Shown here piece by piece: positions 1 to 8,120 of a stretch of 52,696 nucleotides of DNA. Position 1 is the stretch's first letter, and every line of letters begins with the position of its first letter. The notes beneath the pieces are model-generated. The model did not search any database. It saw only the letters and a program-made list of their open reading frames with translations, and was not told the origin of the DNA. The translations under genes were made by a program, and so were the position numbers. The DNA is from Alphaproteobacteria bacterium WMHbin7 (GTDB lineage Bacteria; Pseudomonadota; Alphaproteobacteria; Rhodospirillales; WMHbin7), in contig PDZW01000022.1 in the NCBI GenBank assembly GCA_002753155.1, positions 1 to 52,696 of the forward strand, given 5' to 3'.

Positions 1-98
1 GAAAGCCAAAAATGGTCGCCATCATCGCCGTTGCTAGAAAGCTGTTAACCATCCTCAATGCCATCATCAGGGATAAACAACCATGGCAAAGCGCTTGA
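1..98 (+). mobile_element. IS110-family transposase, C-terminal tail (5' truncated by window edge)
   Basis: Reading from base 3, an open frame of 31 codons ends in TGA at 96-98. The peptide contains VARKLLTILNAIIRD, then KQPWQSA. This is the typical ending of IS110/IS116/IS902 transposases, which are DEDD-type recombinases with a catalytic serine in the C-terminal domain. The catalytic regions lie outside the window, so only the family can be called. Only 15 bases separate the stop from a CT dinucleotide (114-115) where similarity to the REPIN-like repeat begins. That fits an IS110-type element with a short right end, whose guide (bridge) RNA would be encoded at the unseen left end. Whether the element is intact cannot be judged. 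Confidence 0.75.
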
Positions 99-113
99 CT
101 TCCAAGACAGTCG

Positions 114-270
114 CTGAGGAGCCCCGAAGGGGCGTCTCGAAGGGTGGGCGAGGGGAAAAAACGTGCATTGGCAGGCACTCATCCTTCGAGACGGGCCTTT
201 GGCCCACCTCAGGATGAGGTAAAATTCAGGTCGACCATCTGGCTCAATTCCATATCAAACGTCGAGGAGC
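114..270. repeat. REPIN-like inverted pair of palindromes plus conserved tail, copy 1
   Basis: Two palindromic units face each other. The first has arms GCCCC/GGGGC followed by GTCTCGAAGGGTG. The second reads ATCCTTCGAGAC, then the stem GGGCC/GGCCC, then CCTCAGGATGAGG, and is close to the reverse complement of the first. A conserved tail of about 70 bases follows, ending around GTCGAGGAGC. The same arrangement recurs at 51795-51960. The first unit lacks its outer left arm, which in the other copy begins TCACCCTGAGGA. Here the sequence before CTGAGGA is the end of the IS110-type element. Similar palindromes are widely dispersed in alphaproteobacterial genomes. From 271 to 359 I see no further feature. 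Confidence 0.8.
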
Positions 271-359
271 CCGGCTTTTACTGGCGGCCTGTTGATAAAT
301 CTGTTAAGCTGTTCTTTCTGTTCAGTTGATTTGGTTCACAGTTTGCGTGGGGCCCTTGG

Positions 360-920
360 GTGGCGATAGACCCCCTCTTATCCCCGGCGACATCCCGTGT
401 TGTTGAATTTCAACGCGGTTCAGGCGACGAGAAACGCCGTCAGGATTCAGCCGCCTCTTATCTTGCCCGCCCGCAAGGGCTGGGTGGGCTTTCTGTTGCG
501 GCAAACGAAGTCTCGAAGCGCCAGGACGCCCTCAGTTCCGTCGATGCGCGTCAGGCCAAAAGCCGACAAGCCCAGCCGGTCAAGGGGCAAGGGCAGGAAG
601 CGGCTCCTGCAGGTGAAAGATCGGGAGGGCGCCCCGCCTTCCTTCAGGATGCGGCAGAGCTGGCTAAGAATGACCGCCGCCTGCTGTTTGGCTCGATAGC
701 TTTTGCGGCGCAGCAACTCTCGCAAGAGGCTGGCGACCAGGAAACGCTTACCGGCTCGTTTGAAAGCAGAAACCGCAACGCCTTTACCGCCTATGATGCG
801 GCGCAGGGGCGCACCCCAGGTACTGCGTCGCCCTCGGCCCCCCAACTGGTGACGGAATCGGGTGTCCTGATGGGCTTTGGGGCGATTGACAATGCCGCTC
901 GCCTAGATGTTACGGTGTGA
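360..920 (+). CDS. Hypothetical protein, 186 aa
   Basis: I do not recognise this protein. The frame starts with GTG at 360 and has no strong ribosome binding site. The product is rich in Ala, Gln, Ser and Arg, with no predicted membrane segment or signal peptide. The middle (about residues 65-105) is polar and low in complexity. A short hydrophobic stretch, LLFGSIAFAAQQL, lies near residues 107-119 and could be an amphipathic helix. The C-terminus (GVLMGFGAIDNAARLDVTV) looks folded. The opposite strand carries an Arg-rich open frame at 447-845, which looks like a shadow of this one. The gene may be host DNA next to the insertion element. Start codon and function are uncertain. Confidence 0.5.
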   Translation: MAIDPLLSPATSRVVEFQRGSGDEKRRQDSAASYLARPQGLGGLSVAANEVSKRQDALSSVDARQAKSRQAQPVKGQGQEAAPAGERSGGRPAFLQDAAELAKNDRRLLFGSIAFAAQQLSQEAGDQETLTGSFESRNRNAFTAYDAAQGRTPGTASPSAPQLVTESGVLMGFGAIDNAARLDVTV

Positions 921-1032
921 TCGGTTGTGACACACAAGACATTGCAGGTAGAACAGGCCTGCGAGATGTTTCTGGCTGTCAGAAAAAATCATGCATGGCC
1001 GTCAACATCGCCTGACAGGGAAATTATCCGCA

Positions 1033-1050
1033 ATCTTAATCGCTTAAGAT
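1033..1050. promoter_or_regulatory. Perfect 7-bp-arm inverted repeat upstream of the XRE regulator
   Basis: ATCTTAA-TCGC-TTAAGAT is a perfect dyad about 75 bases before the XRE start codon. Its AT-rich arms stand out from GC-rich surroundings. An autoregulatory operator is an inference from position and symmetry only. The rest of 921-1125 shows no other clear element. Confidence 0.35.
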
Positions 1051-1125
1051 GTTTGCATTTTTGATCTCCAACCCGTACTAATTCGCCTGCTGATAATTTC
1101 CTCGAGACAAGGTTTTCGTGGGTAT

Positions 1126-1521
1126 ATGACGATGACACAGAAAACGCCAAAGAGTGGAAAGCCTGCAAACCGCGCCGGAGATATCGACCGTCATGTCGGC
1201 GTACGCATCCGCGAGCGCCGCGTCATGCTGGGTTTGTCGCAGCAGCAGATGGCCGACCTGATCGGCGTGACCTATCAGCAGGCGCATAAATACGAGCGGG
1301 GCATCAACCGCATTTCCGCAGGCAGGCTTTACGAAATCGCCCAGGTGCTGGGTGTGTCCGTCAGCTTCTTCTTCGAGGGCGTCGAAGAGCAGCGCGATCC
1401 CGATCTGTCGGCCCGTCAACGCATGTGCCTGGAACTGGCGCGCAACTTCGCCATGATTAACAACGAGCGTCATCAAGACGTGCTGTCGCATCTGGCCCGC
1501 GTGCTGGCCACGGAAAGCTGA
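1126..1521 (+). CDS. XRE-family transcriptional regulator, PraR-like, 131 aa
   Basis: This is a single-domain DNA-binding protein. A Cro/C1-type helix-turn-helix spans about residues 24-80 (VGVRIRERRVMLGLSQQQMA, then GVTYQQAHKYERGINRISA). The motif SVSFFFEGV follows the last helix. That layout (IDxHVGxRIR, QQxxKYExGxNR, VxxSFFF) is characteristic of the alphaproteobacterial PraR/SinR-like group, which in Azorhizobium and Sinorhizobium represses surface-behaviour genes. Assignment to that group is by motif; the targets here are unknown. The gene stands alone, is followed by a strong bidirectional terminator, and has a dyad upstream that could be its own operator. ATG 1126 is used; ATG 1132 is an equally possible start. 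Confidence 0.85.
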   Translation: MTMTQKTPKSGKPANRAGDIDRHVGVRIRERRVMLGLSQQQMADLIGVTYQQAHKYERGINRISAGRLYEIAQVLGVSVSFFFEGVEEQRDPDLSARQRMCLELARNFAMINNERHQDVLSHLARVLATES

Positions 1522-1554
1522 CGGCGCCTTTTTCGTTCGCACGCCACCAATAAA

Positions 1555-1580
1555 AAAGCGGCCCCAACCGGGGCCGCTTT
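1555..1580. terminator. Bidirectional intrinsic terminator
   Basis: A perfect 11-bp stem AAAGCGGCCCC / GGGGCCGCTTT closes an AACC loop. The A run on one side and T run on the other serve both the XRE gene (plus strand) and the OmpA lipoprotein gene (minus strand), which converge here. Confidence 0.9.
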
Positions 1581-1602
1581 CCTTATGAATGCATCCGCCT
1601 GC

Positions 1603-2436
1603 TTAAGGCAGGACGATTTCCACGCGCCGATTCTGCGGCTCGCGGGTATTGGGCGGCGTCTTGACCAGAAGCGCATCGTCGCCCTTGGCGTGGGACGAGA
1701 TGATCCTGGTATCGATGCCCTGGGCGATCAAAGCAGCCCTCACGGCATCAACCCGCCTTTGCGACAGGGCCAGATTGTAAGCACTTCCCTTGGGTCCGGA
1801 ATTGTCGGCATGGCCGACAAGGTTGATGCTGGCCCGACCGGTCTTCTTGGCTTCCATCGCCGCTTCGGAAATCGTCTTGGCGGCGGCGGCGGTGATGTCG
1901 GCCTTGTTCAAATCGAAGAAGACCATGAAGCTGCGCGAAGGAGCAGCGGCAGCGGCAGGCTTGGCTTCAAGCTCGGCCATCGCCTTCATATAGGCGGCCT
2001 TGCAGACGCCGTCGTCCTGGCCTTCCCAGACTTCTTCCAGCCAGCAGTCGTACATCACCTGGGCGCGGGCGGCGACGGCGGGCTTGCTGCCCCGCGCACC
2101 GGCGTCGAGAACCCTGATCAGGCGGGCCCGCTCGGAATTCATCTCGGCCACCTGGGGGGCGGGCGAGGGGTAGGTTTCCTGGCCCCAGGGCAGAACAACC
2201 TGTCCTGCATTGGCCTGAAGACCCTTCTTGGCGATGACCGAGGCATGCAGCCACTCGTACTCGACCTTGATCTCTTCTTCGACCAGGGCCTTGTATTCCG
2301 TCACCAGGGCCTGGGTGAAGGGCGTGCCACCGGCAGGCGAAGCTGCGCGAATGCCTTGAATTTCAAGCGAGTTGTAACCGCAGGCAGACAGCAAAAAAAG
2401 TCCCGCCACAGCGGGCAAGATCCGTGAAAATTTCAT
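1603..2436 (-). CDS. OmpA-family lipoprotein, 277 aa
   Basis: The product is probably an outer-membrane lipoprotein anchored to peptidoglycan. The N-terminus is a lipoprotein signal, MKFSRILPAVAGLFLLSAC, with lipobox LSAC and the lipidated Cys at residue 19. A middle region of about 140 residues has no recognisable domain but carries two cysteines (near YDCWLEEVW and DDGVCKAAY) that may pair. An Ala/Pro linker leads into a C-terminal OmpA-like domain (about residues 165-277) with FDLNKADIT, GHADNSG and YNLALSQRRVDAV, the usual peptidoglycan-binding signature. I chose ATG 2436 because AAGGGGG lies just upstream; a TTG two codons earlier lacks that spacing. It converges on the XRE gene and shares its terminator. 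Confidence 0.88.
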   Translation of the reverse strand: MKFSRILPAVAGLFLLSACGYNSLEIQGIRAASPAGGTPFTQALVTEYKALVEEEIKVEYEWLHASVIAKKGLQANAGQVVLPWGQETYPSPAPQVAEMNSERARLIRVLDAGARGSKPAVAARAQVMYDCWLEEVWEGQDDGVCKAAYMKAMAELEAKPAAAAAPSRSFMVFFDLNKADITAAAAKTISEAAMEAKKTGRASINLVGHADNSGPKGSAYNLALSQRRVDAVRAALIAQGIDTRIISSHAKGDDALLVKTPPNTREPQNRRVEIVLP

Positions 2437-2532
2437 AAGCAACCCCCTTAAAGAAAAGAGCCCTGATCAAAGCAAGGCCAGACACGATTTATCTTAGAAT
2501 AATTTGGAAATTTAACCAGCCACAAATGCCAA

Positions 2533-2542
2533 TTTGTACAAA
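2533..2542. promoter_or_regulatory. TTTGTACAAA palindrome between ompA-like gene and rlmN
   Basis: A perfect 10-bp palindrome lies in the AT-rich 180-bp divergent region (2437-2616). A GAGTC site (GANTC class) is at 2568-2572. No convincing -35/-10 pair could be placed. An operator role is a guess. Confidence 0.25.
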
Positions 2543-2616
2543 ATATTTTGGATAACCCAAGGTTTAAGAGTCTGAATTCCCTTTCCTGTAACGCCAGCAC
2601 ATCCTATATCCGAACC

Positions 2617-3756
2617 ATGAATGGATGTGATCTGATAGGTCTGGACAAGGCCGAACTGGCGGACCTGATGGCTTTGCTGGGCGAAAAGCCCCTGCGGGCC
2701 AAGCAGCTCTGGCACTGGCTGTATCTGCAAGGTGCTAGGGACTTTGGCGCCATGACCAGTTTTGCCAAGAGCCTGCGGGCGCATTTGGAAGGCGAGGGCT
2801 ATTTTGTCGGACGACCCGGCACTGTGCGTGATCTGCAGTCGGTGGACGGTACGCGCAAATGGCTGCTGGGTTTTGCCGACGGCAACGAGGCCGAAACCGT
2901 CTATATCCCCGACATGGACGAGGAGGGGGGGGCCTTATGCGTTTCCACGCAGGTCGGCTGCACCCTGACCTGCCGCTTCTGCCATACCGGCACCCAGCTT
3001 CTGGTGCGCAATCTGAGTGCTGCTGAAATTCTGGGCCAGTTCCTGATCGCGCGTGACGCGCTTGGCGAATGGCCGACGCCGACAGACACCGCCCGCAAAA
3101 TATCGAATGTCGTGGTCATGGGCATGGGCGAGCCCCTGTTCAATTACGACAATCTAGCCAAGGCGCTGCTCATTCTGATGGATGGCGAGGGCTTGAGCAT
3201 GTCAAGACGGCGCATCACCGTCTCGACATCGGGCGTTGTTCCCATGATGCGGCGCATGGGCGAGGAATTGGGAGTTAATCTGGCGGTTTCCCTGCATGCT
3301 GTGACCGACGACTTGCGCGACCGCATTATGCCCATCAACAAGAAATATCCCCTGGCCGAGTTGATGGCGGCTTGCCGCACCTATCCGGGCCTCAGCAACG
3401 CCAGACGCATTACCTTCGAATATCTGATGCTAAAGGGTTTGAATGACAGCATGGCCGACGCCAAGGCGCTGCTGCGCCTGACCCAGGGCATTCCCGCCAA
3501 ATTCAACCTCATTCCCTTCAATCCCTGGCCGGGCGCACCGTTCGAGACGCCAAGCCATGACTCGGTCAAACGCTTTTCGGATTATCTGTTCGAACAGGGC
3601 TTCTCGGCCCCCATCCGCCGACCTCGGGGCCAGGACATTCTGGCCGCCTGCGGCCAGTTGCGCTCGGAAAGTGTGCGCGAAAAGCAGAGTCTGTCCAAAG
3701 CCAGACTGGCGGCGGGGACCCGGGATGACACAGAGCATACCGGCCAGAGAGCATGA
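2617..3756 (+). CDS. rlmN: 23S rRNA (adenine2503-C2)/tRNA (adenine37-C2) methyltransferase RlmN, 379 aa
   Basis: RlmN is a radical SAM enzyme that methylates C2 of A2503 in 23S rRNA and of A37 in some tRNAs, supporting translational fidelity. An N-terminal accessory domain (about 1-95) precedes the radical SAM core. The cluster-binding motif CTLTCRFC is at Cys115, Cys119 and Cys122. [11 protein letters not shown] at about 169-179 and VSLHA at about 224-228 follow. Cys345 in AACGQL is the expected methyl-carrying cysteine. Length is normal. ATG 2617 gives a typical N-terminus; an upstream in-frame TTG at 2548 would add 23 unconserved-looking residues. The stop overlaps the start of the next radical SAM gene (ATGA), so the two are translationally coupled. 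Confidence 0.95.
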   Translation: MNGCDLIGLDKAELADLMALLGEKPLRAKQLWHWLYLQGARDFGAMTSFAKSLRAHLEGEGYFVGRPGTVRDLQSVDGTRKWLLGFADGNEAETVYIPDMDEEGGALCVSTQVGCTLTCRFCHTGTQLLVRNLSAAEILGQFLIARDALGEWPTPTDTARKISNVVVMGMGEPLFNYDNLAKALLILMDGEGLSMSRRRITVSTSGVVPMMRRMGEELGVNLAVSLHAVTDDLRDRIMPINKKYPLAELMAACRTYPGLSNARRITFEYLMLKGLNDSMADAKALLRLTQGIPAKFNLIPFNPWPGAPFETPSHDSVKRFSDYLFEQGFSAPIRRPRGQDILAACGQLRSESVREKQSLSKARLAAGTRDDTEHTGQRA

Positions 3757-4577
3757 GCGATTGGCGCCTGATCAGCATCCCCTTTCTGGAAATGGACATC
3801 GCCTATGCCTGCGACCTGCATTGCCAGGGCTGCTCGCACTATTCCAATTACGGCATTAAGGGAACCGTCCCCTTCGCAGAAGGCGAAGTCTGGTTGCGCG
3901 ACTGGGCGGCACGGCTGAAACCCGGAACCTTCTCGATGCTGGGCGGCGAGCCAGCACTCAACCCCGACCTCTTCGACTATCTGCGTCTGGCCCAGGAATT
4001 ATGGCCGGACTCGACCCGCATCCTGATCTCCAACGGCCTTAATCATCATCTGCGCCCGGGCCTGTTCGACCTGCTGGCCGAGACGAAAACGCGCCTGGAC
4101 ATCAGTTTTCACTCGCACCAGGACAAGCAATATGTCGAACGTTTCAACGAGGCCTTGATCGCCATTGAGGTGGCCCGCGCCCGCCTGGGCTTTGACATGG
4201 TATTGCGCACCAAGGAATACCGTTTCCACCGTATCTATCAGGGCGAGGGGGCCGGGATGCGCCCCTTCGAGGATCAGGATCCCGTGGCCTCCTGGAAGGC
4301 CTGCCAAAACAGCTCTTGCTGCACGATTCATCAAGGAATGCTGTGGAAATGCCCGCCGCTGGCCTATCTGGGCCTGATCAAGGACCGCTTCGGCCTGGAT
4401 AGGGTGGAGGCCTGGAAGCCCTATCTGGCCTATCGGCCCTTGGCCCCCACAGTGCCCGAAGAAGAGCTGGTGCGGTTCTTCCTGGCCGGGGCGGAAAGCG
4501 TCTGCGGCATGTGTCCTGCCAAGCTGGAGTTTCACGAGCAGGGGCTGATCAGCAAACAAAGATCGGGCAAAGACTAA
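3753..4577 (+). CDS. Radical SAM protein of unknown function with C-terminal cysteine cluster, 274 aa
   Basis: The radical SAM [4Fe-4S] motif CxxxCxxC is at Cys20, Cys24 and Cys27 (CDLHCQGC), followed by the SAM-binding GGEP at 64-67. The C-terminal part has six more cysteines: Cys184, 189, 190, 200 and CGMC at 251-254. This pattern resembles the auxiliary iron-sulfur site of SPASM or twitch proteins, which act on peptides or proteins. That resemblance is by spacing only. No precursor peptide is seen nearby. The gene overlaps rlmN by four bases (ATGA) and argG follows after about 75 bases with its own promoter. Substrate unknown; a link to translation is suggested only by the coupling to rlmN. 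Confidence 0.8.
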   Translation: MSDWRLISIPFLEMDIAYACDLHCQGCSHYSNYGIKGTVPFAEGEVWLRDWAARLKPGTFSMLGGEPALNPDLFDYLRLAQELWPDSTRILISNGLNHHLRPGLFDLLAETKTRLDISFHSHQDKQYVERFNEALIAIEVARARLGFDMVLRTKEYRFHRIYQGEGAGMRPFEDQDPVASWKACQNSSCCTIHQGMLWKCPPLAYLGLIKDRFGLDRVEAWKPYLAYRPLAPTVPEEELVRFFLAGAESVCGMCPAKLEFHEQGLISKQRSGKD

Positions 4578-4586
4578 GCTTGCAGC

Positions 4587-4614
4587 TTGCCCTGCCTGCC
4601 GGTTTGCCTATACT
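4587..4614 (+). promoter_or_regulatory. Probable sigma70-type promoter of argG
   Basis: TTGCCC (4587-4592) and TATACT (4609-4614) are separated by 16 bases and lie about 40 bases before the argG start. The -10 matches the consensus well, the -35 moderately. Confidence 0.5.
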
Positions 4615-4652
4615 GCGCCCGGTTTTCCCCTAGGATCGAAGGTGCTTCTCCC

Positions 4653-5873
4653 ATGAAGGCTTCCAAAAGCGGCATCAAGAAGGTCGTACTGGCCTATTCC
4701 GGCGGTCTCGATACCTCGATCATCCTGCGCTGGCTGCAAGACAGCTATGCCTGCGAGGTCGTCACCTTCACCGCCGACATTGGCCAGGGCGAGGAACTGG
4801 AACCCGCCCGCAAGAAGGCCGAGATGCTGGGCATCAAGGAAATCTATATCGACGATCTGAAGGAAGAATTCGTTCGCGACTTCGTTTTTCCCATGATGCG
4901 CGCCAACGCCCTGTACGAGGGCGTTTACCTGCTGGGCACCTCGATCGCCAGGCCCCTGATCGCCAAGCGCCAGATCGAGATCGCCGCCCTCACCGGGGCC
5001 GATGCGGTTTGCCATGGCGCCACCGGCAAGGGCAATGATCAGGTGCGTTTCGAGCTTTCCTACTACGCGCTCAATCCCTCGATCAAGGTGATCGCACCCT
5101 GGCGCGAATGGGACCTCAATTCGCGCACCAAGCTGATCGATTATGCCGAGAAGCATCAGATTCCCATCGCCAAGGACAAGCGCGGCGAGGCGCCCTATTC
5201 CATGGACGCCAACCTGTTGCACATCTCCTACGAGGGCAAGGCGCTGGAAGATCCCTGGCTGGAGCCGGACGCCGATATCTGGCGCCTGACCCAATCGCCC
5301 GAGAAGGCCCCCGATCAGCCGGAATATGTGGAAATCGATTTCGAGAAGGGCGATGCGGTGGCGGTGAATGGCGAGAAGCTTTCGCCCGCCCGCCTTCTGG
5401 CCAAGTTGAACGAGATTGCCGGGCGCCATGGCGTGGGCCGCCTCGATCTGGTGGAAAACCGCTTTGTCGGCATGAAAAGCCGGGGCGCTTACGAAACGCC
5501 GGGTGGAACGCTGCTGCACATGGCGCACCGGGCGGTGGAAAGCCTGACGCTCGACCGGGGGGCGGCGCATCTCAAGGACGACTTGATGCCGCGCTATGCC
5601 GAATTGATCTATTTCGGCTTCTGGTTCGCCCCCGAGCGGCTGGCCCTGCAGGCTTTGATCGACAAGACCCAGGAACGCGTCACCGGCACGGTGCGCCTGA
5701 AACTCTATAAGGGCTCGGCCATGGTGGCGGGGCGCAAGTCGCCCAACTCGCTCTATCGCCTCGATTATGTCACCTTCGAGGAAGATTCCGTTTATGACCA
5801 GCATGATGCCGAGGGCTTCATCAAGCTGAACGCGCTGCGCCTTCGGCTGGGCAAGATGGCCGAGGGGCGGTAA
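4653..5873 (+). CDS. argG: Argininosuccinate synthase, 406 aa
   Basis: The enzyme joins citrulline and aspartate with ATP to give argininosuccinate, the penultimate step of arginine synthesis in the cytosol. The ATP-binding PP-motif AYSGGLDTS lies at about residues 14-22. [14 protein letters not shown] follows at about 122-135 and IAPWREW near 149-155. Length is that of the short bacterial type. I chose ATG 4653 with GAAGGTG upstream; an earlier in-frame ATG at 4587 falls on the probable -35 hexamer. Downstream, a GC-rich hairpin at 5890-5911 probably ends the transcript. Confidence 0.97.
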   Translation: MKASKSGIKKVVLAYSGGLDTSIILRWLQDSYACEVVTFTADIGQGEELEPARKKAEMLGIKEIYIDDLKEEFVRDFVFPMMRANALYEGVYLLGTSIARPLIAKRQIEIAALTGADAVCHGATGKGNDQVRFELSYYALNPSIKVIAPWREWDLNSRTKLIDYAEKHQIPIAKDKRGEAPYSMDANLLHISYEGKALEDPWLEPDADIWRLTQSPEKAPDQPEYVEIDFEKGDAVAVNGEKLSPARLLAKLNEIAGRHGVGRLDLVENRFVGMKSRGAYETPGGTLLHMAHRAVESLTLDRGAAHLKDDLMPRYAELIYFGFWFAPERLALQALIDKTQERVTGTVRLKLYKGSAMVAGRKSPNSLYRLDYVTFEEDSVYDQHDAEGFIKLNALRLRLGKMAEGR

Positions 5874-5889
5874 TACCAATCACGCCTTT

Positions 5890-5911
5890 CCCCCGGGATC
5901 GTCCCCGGGGG
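5890..5911 (+). terminator. GC-rich stem-loop after argG
   Basis: CCCCCGGG / CCCGGGGG form a perfect 8-bp stem around a 6-base loop, 17 bases after the argG stop. No T run follows, so termination efficiency is uncertain. Confidence 0.55.
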
Positions 5912-5982
5912 AGCCGTGTCGGCTATATAAAAACGTTCTGATACAAAAAAATAATTTGGGCTAATTTGATTTGTAGGGTGTT

Positions 5983-5994
5983 GACCCGAGGGTC
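5983..5994. promoter_or_regulatory. GACCCGAGGGTC dyad in the ligase/liv operon leader
   Basis: A perfect 12-bp inverted repeat with centre GA overlaps a TTGACC hexamer (5981-5986), in the 285-bp gap before the operon. The corresponding -10 is poor. It could be an operator. The rest of 5912-6094 shows nothing I can name. Confidence 0.25.
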
Positions 5995-6094
5995 GTCTTT
6001 CGTTACGAGTGAAGGACTTGATGCCAAGGGTAGATCAAGGGACATAGAGAACCCGGCCTTGGCACCGCATCACGGTTGTTTGGAGGCAACGCAC

Positions 6095-6166
6095 ATGGCT
6101 TCATGCCGGACTGCCAGGTCCTTGCATGGATGTCGTTGGGCGGGTCGGGAAGGGTTGAATGGCTAG
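6095..6166 (+). CDS. Possible 23-codon leader peptide upstream of the ligase/liv operon
   Basis: A short frame begins with ATG at 6095, preceded by TGGAGG eight bases upstream. It encodes a Cys/Arg/Trp-containing peptide starting MASCRTARSLHG. Its stop TAG (6164-6166) overlaps the first codons of the acyl-CoA ligase gene (ATG 6159), so reading it could couple translation to the ligase. The spacing of the binding site and the overlap are what I see; expression is inference. It may be chance. Confidence 0.3.
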   Translation: MASCRTARSLHGCRWAGREGLNG

Positions 6167-8120
6167 GGGCCTGCCCGATCTAACCGTCTACGACACATTC
6201 CCCAAATTGCTACTCCATCACGCTTTGGTGCGAGGCGGCCAACCCGCTTGGCGCGAAAAGGACTTCGGCATCTGGCAGACCTGGAACTGGGGCGAGGTGG
6301 CCGACGAGGTCCGCGCCTTCGCCTTGGGCCTTAAGGTTCTGGGATTCCAGCGGGGCGATCGTCTGGCCATCGTCGGCGACAACCGTCCGCATCTCTATTG
6401 GGCCATGCTGGCCGCCCAGTCGCTGGGCGGCGTTCCCGTGCCCATGTACCAGGATGCCGTGGCCAATGAGATGCGCTACGTGCTAAGCCACGCCGAGGTT
6501 CGCTTCGCCGTGGTCGAGGATCAAGAGCAGGTCGACAAGCTGCTTGAGATCAAGGGCGACTGCCTGACCCTTGAGCATGTGATCTACAGCGATCCCCGGG
6601 GACTGCGCAATTACACCCAGCCCTTCCTGACCAGCTATGCCAAGGTCCAGGAACTGGGCCGCACCGAACATGCCGACAAGCCTGCCTTCTTCGAAGAAAG
6701 TGCGGCGCTGGGCAAGGGAAGCGATCTGTCGGTCATTTTGTACACGTCGGGCACCACCGGCCAGTCCAAGGGCGTCATGCTGACCTATTCCAACGTCATC
6801 ATGTCGGCCCGGGGCGGTATCGTCTTCGAGGGCCTGACCGAGCAAGAAGAAGTGTTGGCCTATCTGCCCATGGCCTGGGTGGGCGACCATATCTATTCCT
6901 TCGGCGAATCCCTGGTGGCGGGCTTTTGCGTCGCCTGCCCGGAAAGTTCGAACACGGTGATGCATGATCTGTGCGAATTGGGCCCCACCTTCTTCTTTGC
7001 GCCGCCTCGCATCTTCGAGAATCTGCTGACCCAGGTGATGATCCGCATGGAGGATGCCAGCCGCATCAAGCGCGCCATGTTCCACTATTTCATGGGCGTG
7101 GCCAAACGCTCGGGTGCGGCCATTCTGGACGGCAAGCCTGTCGGGCTGGTTGATCGCCTGCTTTATGCGCTGGGGCGCATTTTCGTCTATGGCCCGCTTT
7201 TGAACGTGCTGGGTTTTTCGCGCATTCGCCTGGCCCACACGGCGGGCGAGGCCATTGGCCCCGATATCTTCCGCTTCTACCGCTCGCTCGGCATGAACAT
7301 CAAGCAGATCTACGGCTCCACCGAGGCCAGCGTCTTCATCACCATCCAGCCCGACGGCAATATCAAGGACGATACGGTGGGCCTGCCTGCCCCCGACGTG
7401 GAATTGAAGATGGCCGAGAGTGGCGAGGTGCTGTTCAGAAGCCCCGGTTCGTTCCTGGCATACTTCAAGAATGACGAGGGCACCAAGGCCACCAAGACCG
7501 AGGACGGCTGGGTGCATACCGGCGATGCCGGTTTTCTGGATGAGGACGGCCAGCTTAAGATCATCGACCGGGCCAAGGATGTCGGCAAGCTGAACACGGG
7601 GGGCATGTTCGCGCCCAAATATATCGAGAACAAGCTGAAATTCTTTCCCTTCATCAAGGAAGCCGTGGCCTATGGCGATAAGCAAGATTTCGTGGCCTGC
7701 TTCCTCAATATCGATATCGAAGCGGTGGGCAATTGGGCCGAGCGCCGGGGCCTGGCCTATTCGGGCTATACCGATCTGGCCGGCAAGGACGAGGTCTACC
7801 AGCTTCTGTCCGATTGCGTCGACAAGGTGAACAAGGATTTGGCCAACGATCCGCATCTGTCCGATTCGCAAGTAAAGCGTTTCCTGGTCCTGCACAAGGA
7901 ACTCGATGCCGATGATGGCGAGCTGACCCGTACGCGCAAGGTGCGCCGCGCTTTCATCGCCGAGAAATACGACCAGCTGGTCCAAGCACTCTATTCCGGG
8001 CAGCAGCATTGCTCGATCGAGGCCCAGGTTACCTTCGAGGATGGGCGCAAGGGCACGATCAAGGCCGACCTGCGCATTCAGGACGCCGAGACCTACCAAC
8101 CTCTGAAAAAGGTAGGATAG
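6159..8120 (+). CDS. Long-chain acyl-CoA synthetase-type AMP-dependent ligase, 653 aa
   Basis: This is a member of the ANL superfamily that activates a carboxylic acid as an acyl-AMP and transfers it to CoA. The AMP-binding P-loop YTSGTTGQSKGVMLT lies at about residues 195-209. IKQIYGSTEA follows near 377-386 and the hinge region GWVHTGDAGFLDEDG near 448-462. The overall layout matches bacterial FadD-like enzymes found beside branched-chain-type transporters. The substrate is not readable from the sequence; a fatty or aromatic acid is plausible. It is the first gene of a liv-type operon, with GGAAGGG before ATG 6159. Its last 12 codons are duplicated after a small stem-loop repeat (see 8083-8266). 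Confidence 0.88.
   Translation: MARGLPDLTVYDTFPKLLLHHALVRGGQPAWREKDFGIWQTWNWGEVADEVRAFALGLKVLGFQRGDRLAIVGDNRPHLYWAMLAAQSLGGVPVPMYQDAVANEMRYVLSHAEVRFAVVEDQEQVDKLLEIKGDCLTLEHVIYSDPRGLRNYTQPFLTSYAKVQELGRTEHADKPAFFEESAALGKGSDLSVILYTSGTTGQSKGVMLTYSNVIMSARGGIVFEGLTEQEEVLAYLPMAWVGDHIYSFGESLVAGFCVACPESSNTVMHDLCELGPTFFFAPPRIFENLLTQVMIRMEDASRIKRAMFHYFMGVAKRSGAAILDGKPVGLVDRLLYALGRIFVYGPLLNVLGFSRIRLAHTAGEAIGPDIFRFYRSLGMNIKQIYGSTEASVFITIQPDGNIKDDTVGLPAPDVELKMAESGEVLFRSPGSFLAYFKNDEGTKATKTEDGWVHTGDAGFLDEDGQLKIIDRAKDVGKLNTGGMFAPKYIENKLKFFPFIKEAVAYGDKQDFVACFLNIDIEAVGNWAERRGLAYSGYTDLAGKDEVYQLLSDCVDKVNKDLANDPHLSDSQVKRFLVLHKELDADDGELTRTRKVRRAFIAEKYDQLVQALYSGQQHCSIEAQVTFEDGRKGTIKADLRIQDAETYQPLKKVG

Noticed and set aside
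447..845. Arg-rich minus-strand frame opposite the hypothetical protein
   Set aside because: Composition typical of antisense in GC-rich DNA; the plus-strand frame is longer and less biased, though neither is certain.
2548..2616. TTG-initiated N-terminal extension of RlmN
   Set aside because: No ribosome binding site, overlaps the AT-rich regulatory interval and is not RlmN-like.
4608..5879. 423-codon minus-strand frame opposite argG
   Set aside because: Antisense shadow of argG with low-complexity His/Gly/Leu composition.
6059..6080. TTGGCAC followed by CACGG, resembling a sigma54 promoter
   Set aside because: The -24 GG is good but the -12 position has CG instead of GC at the required spacing.
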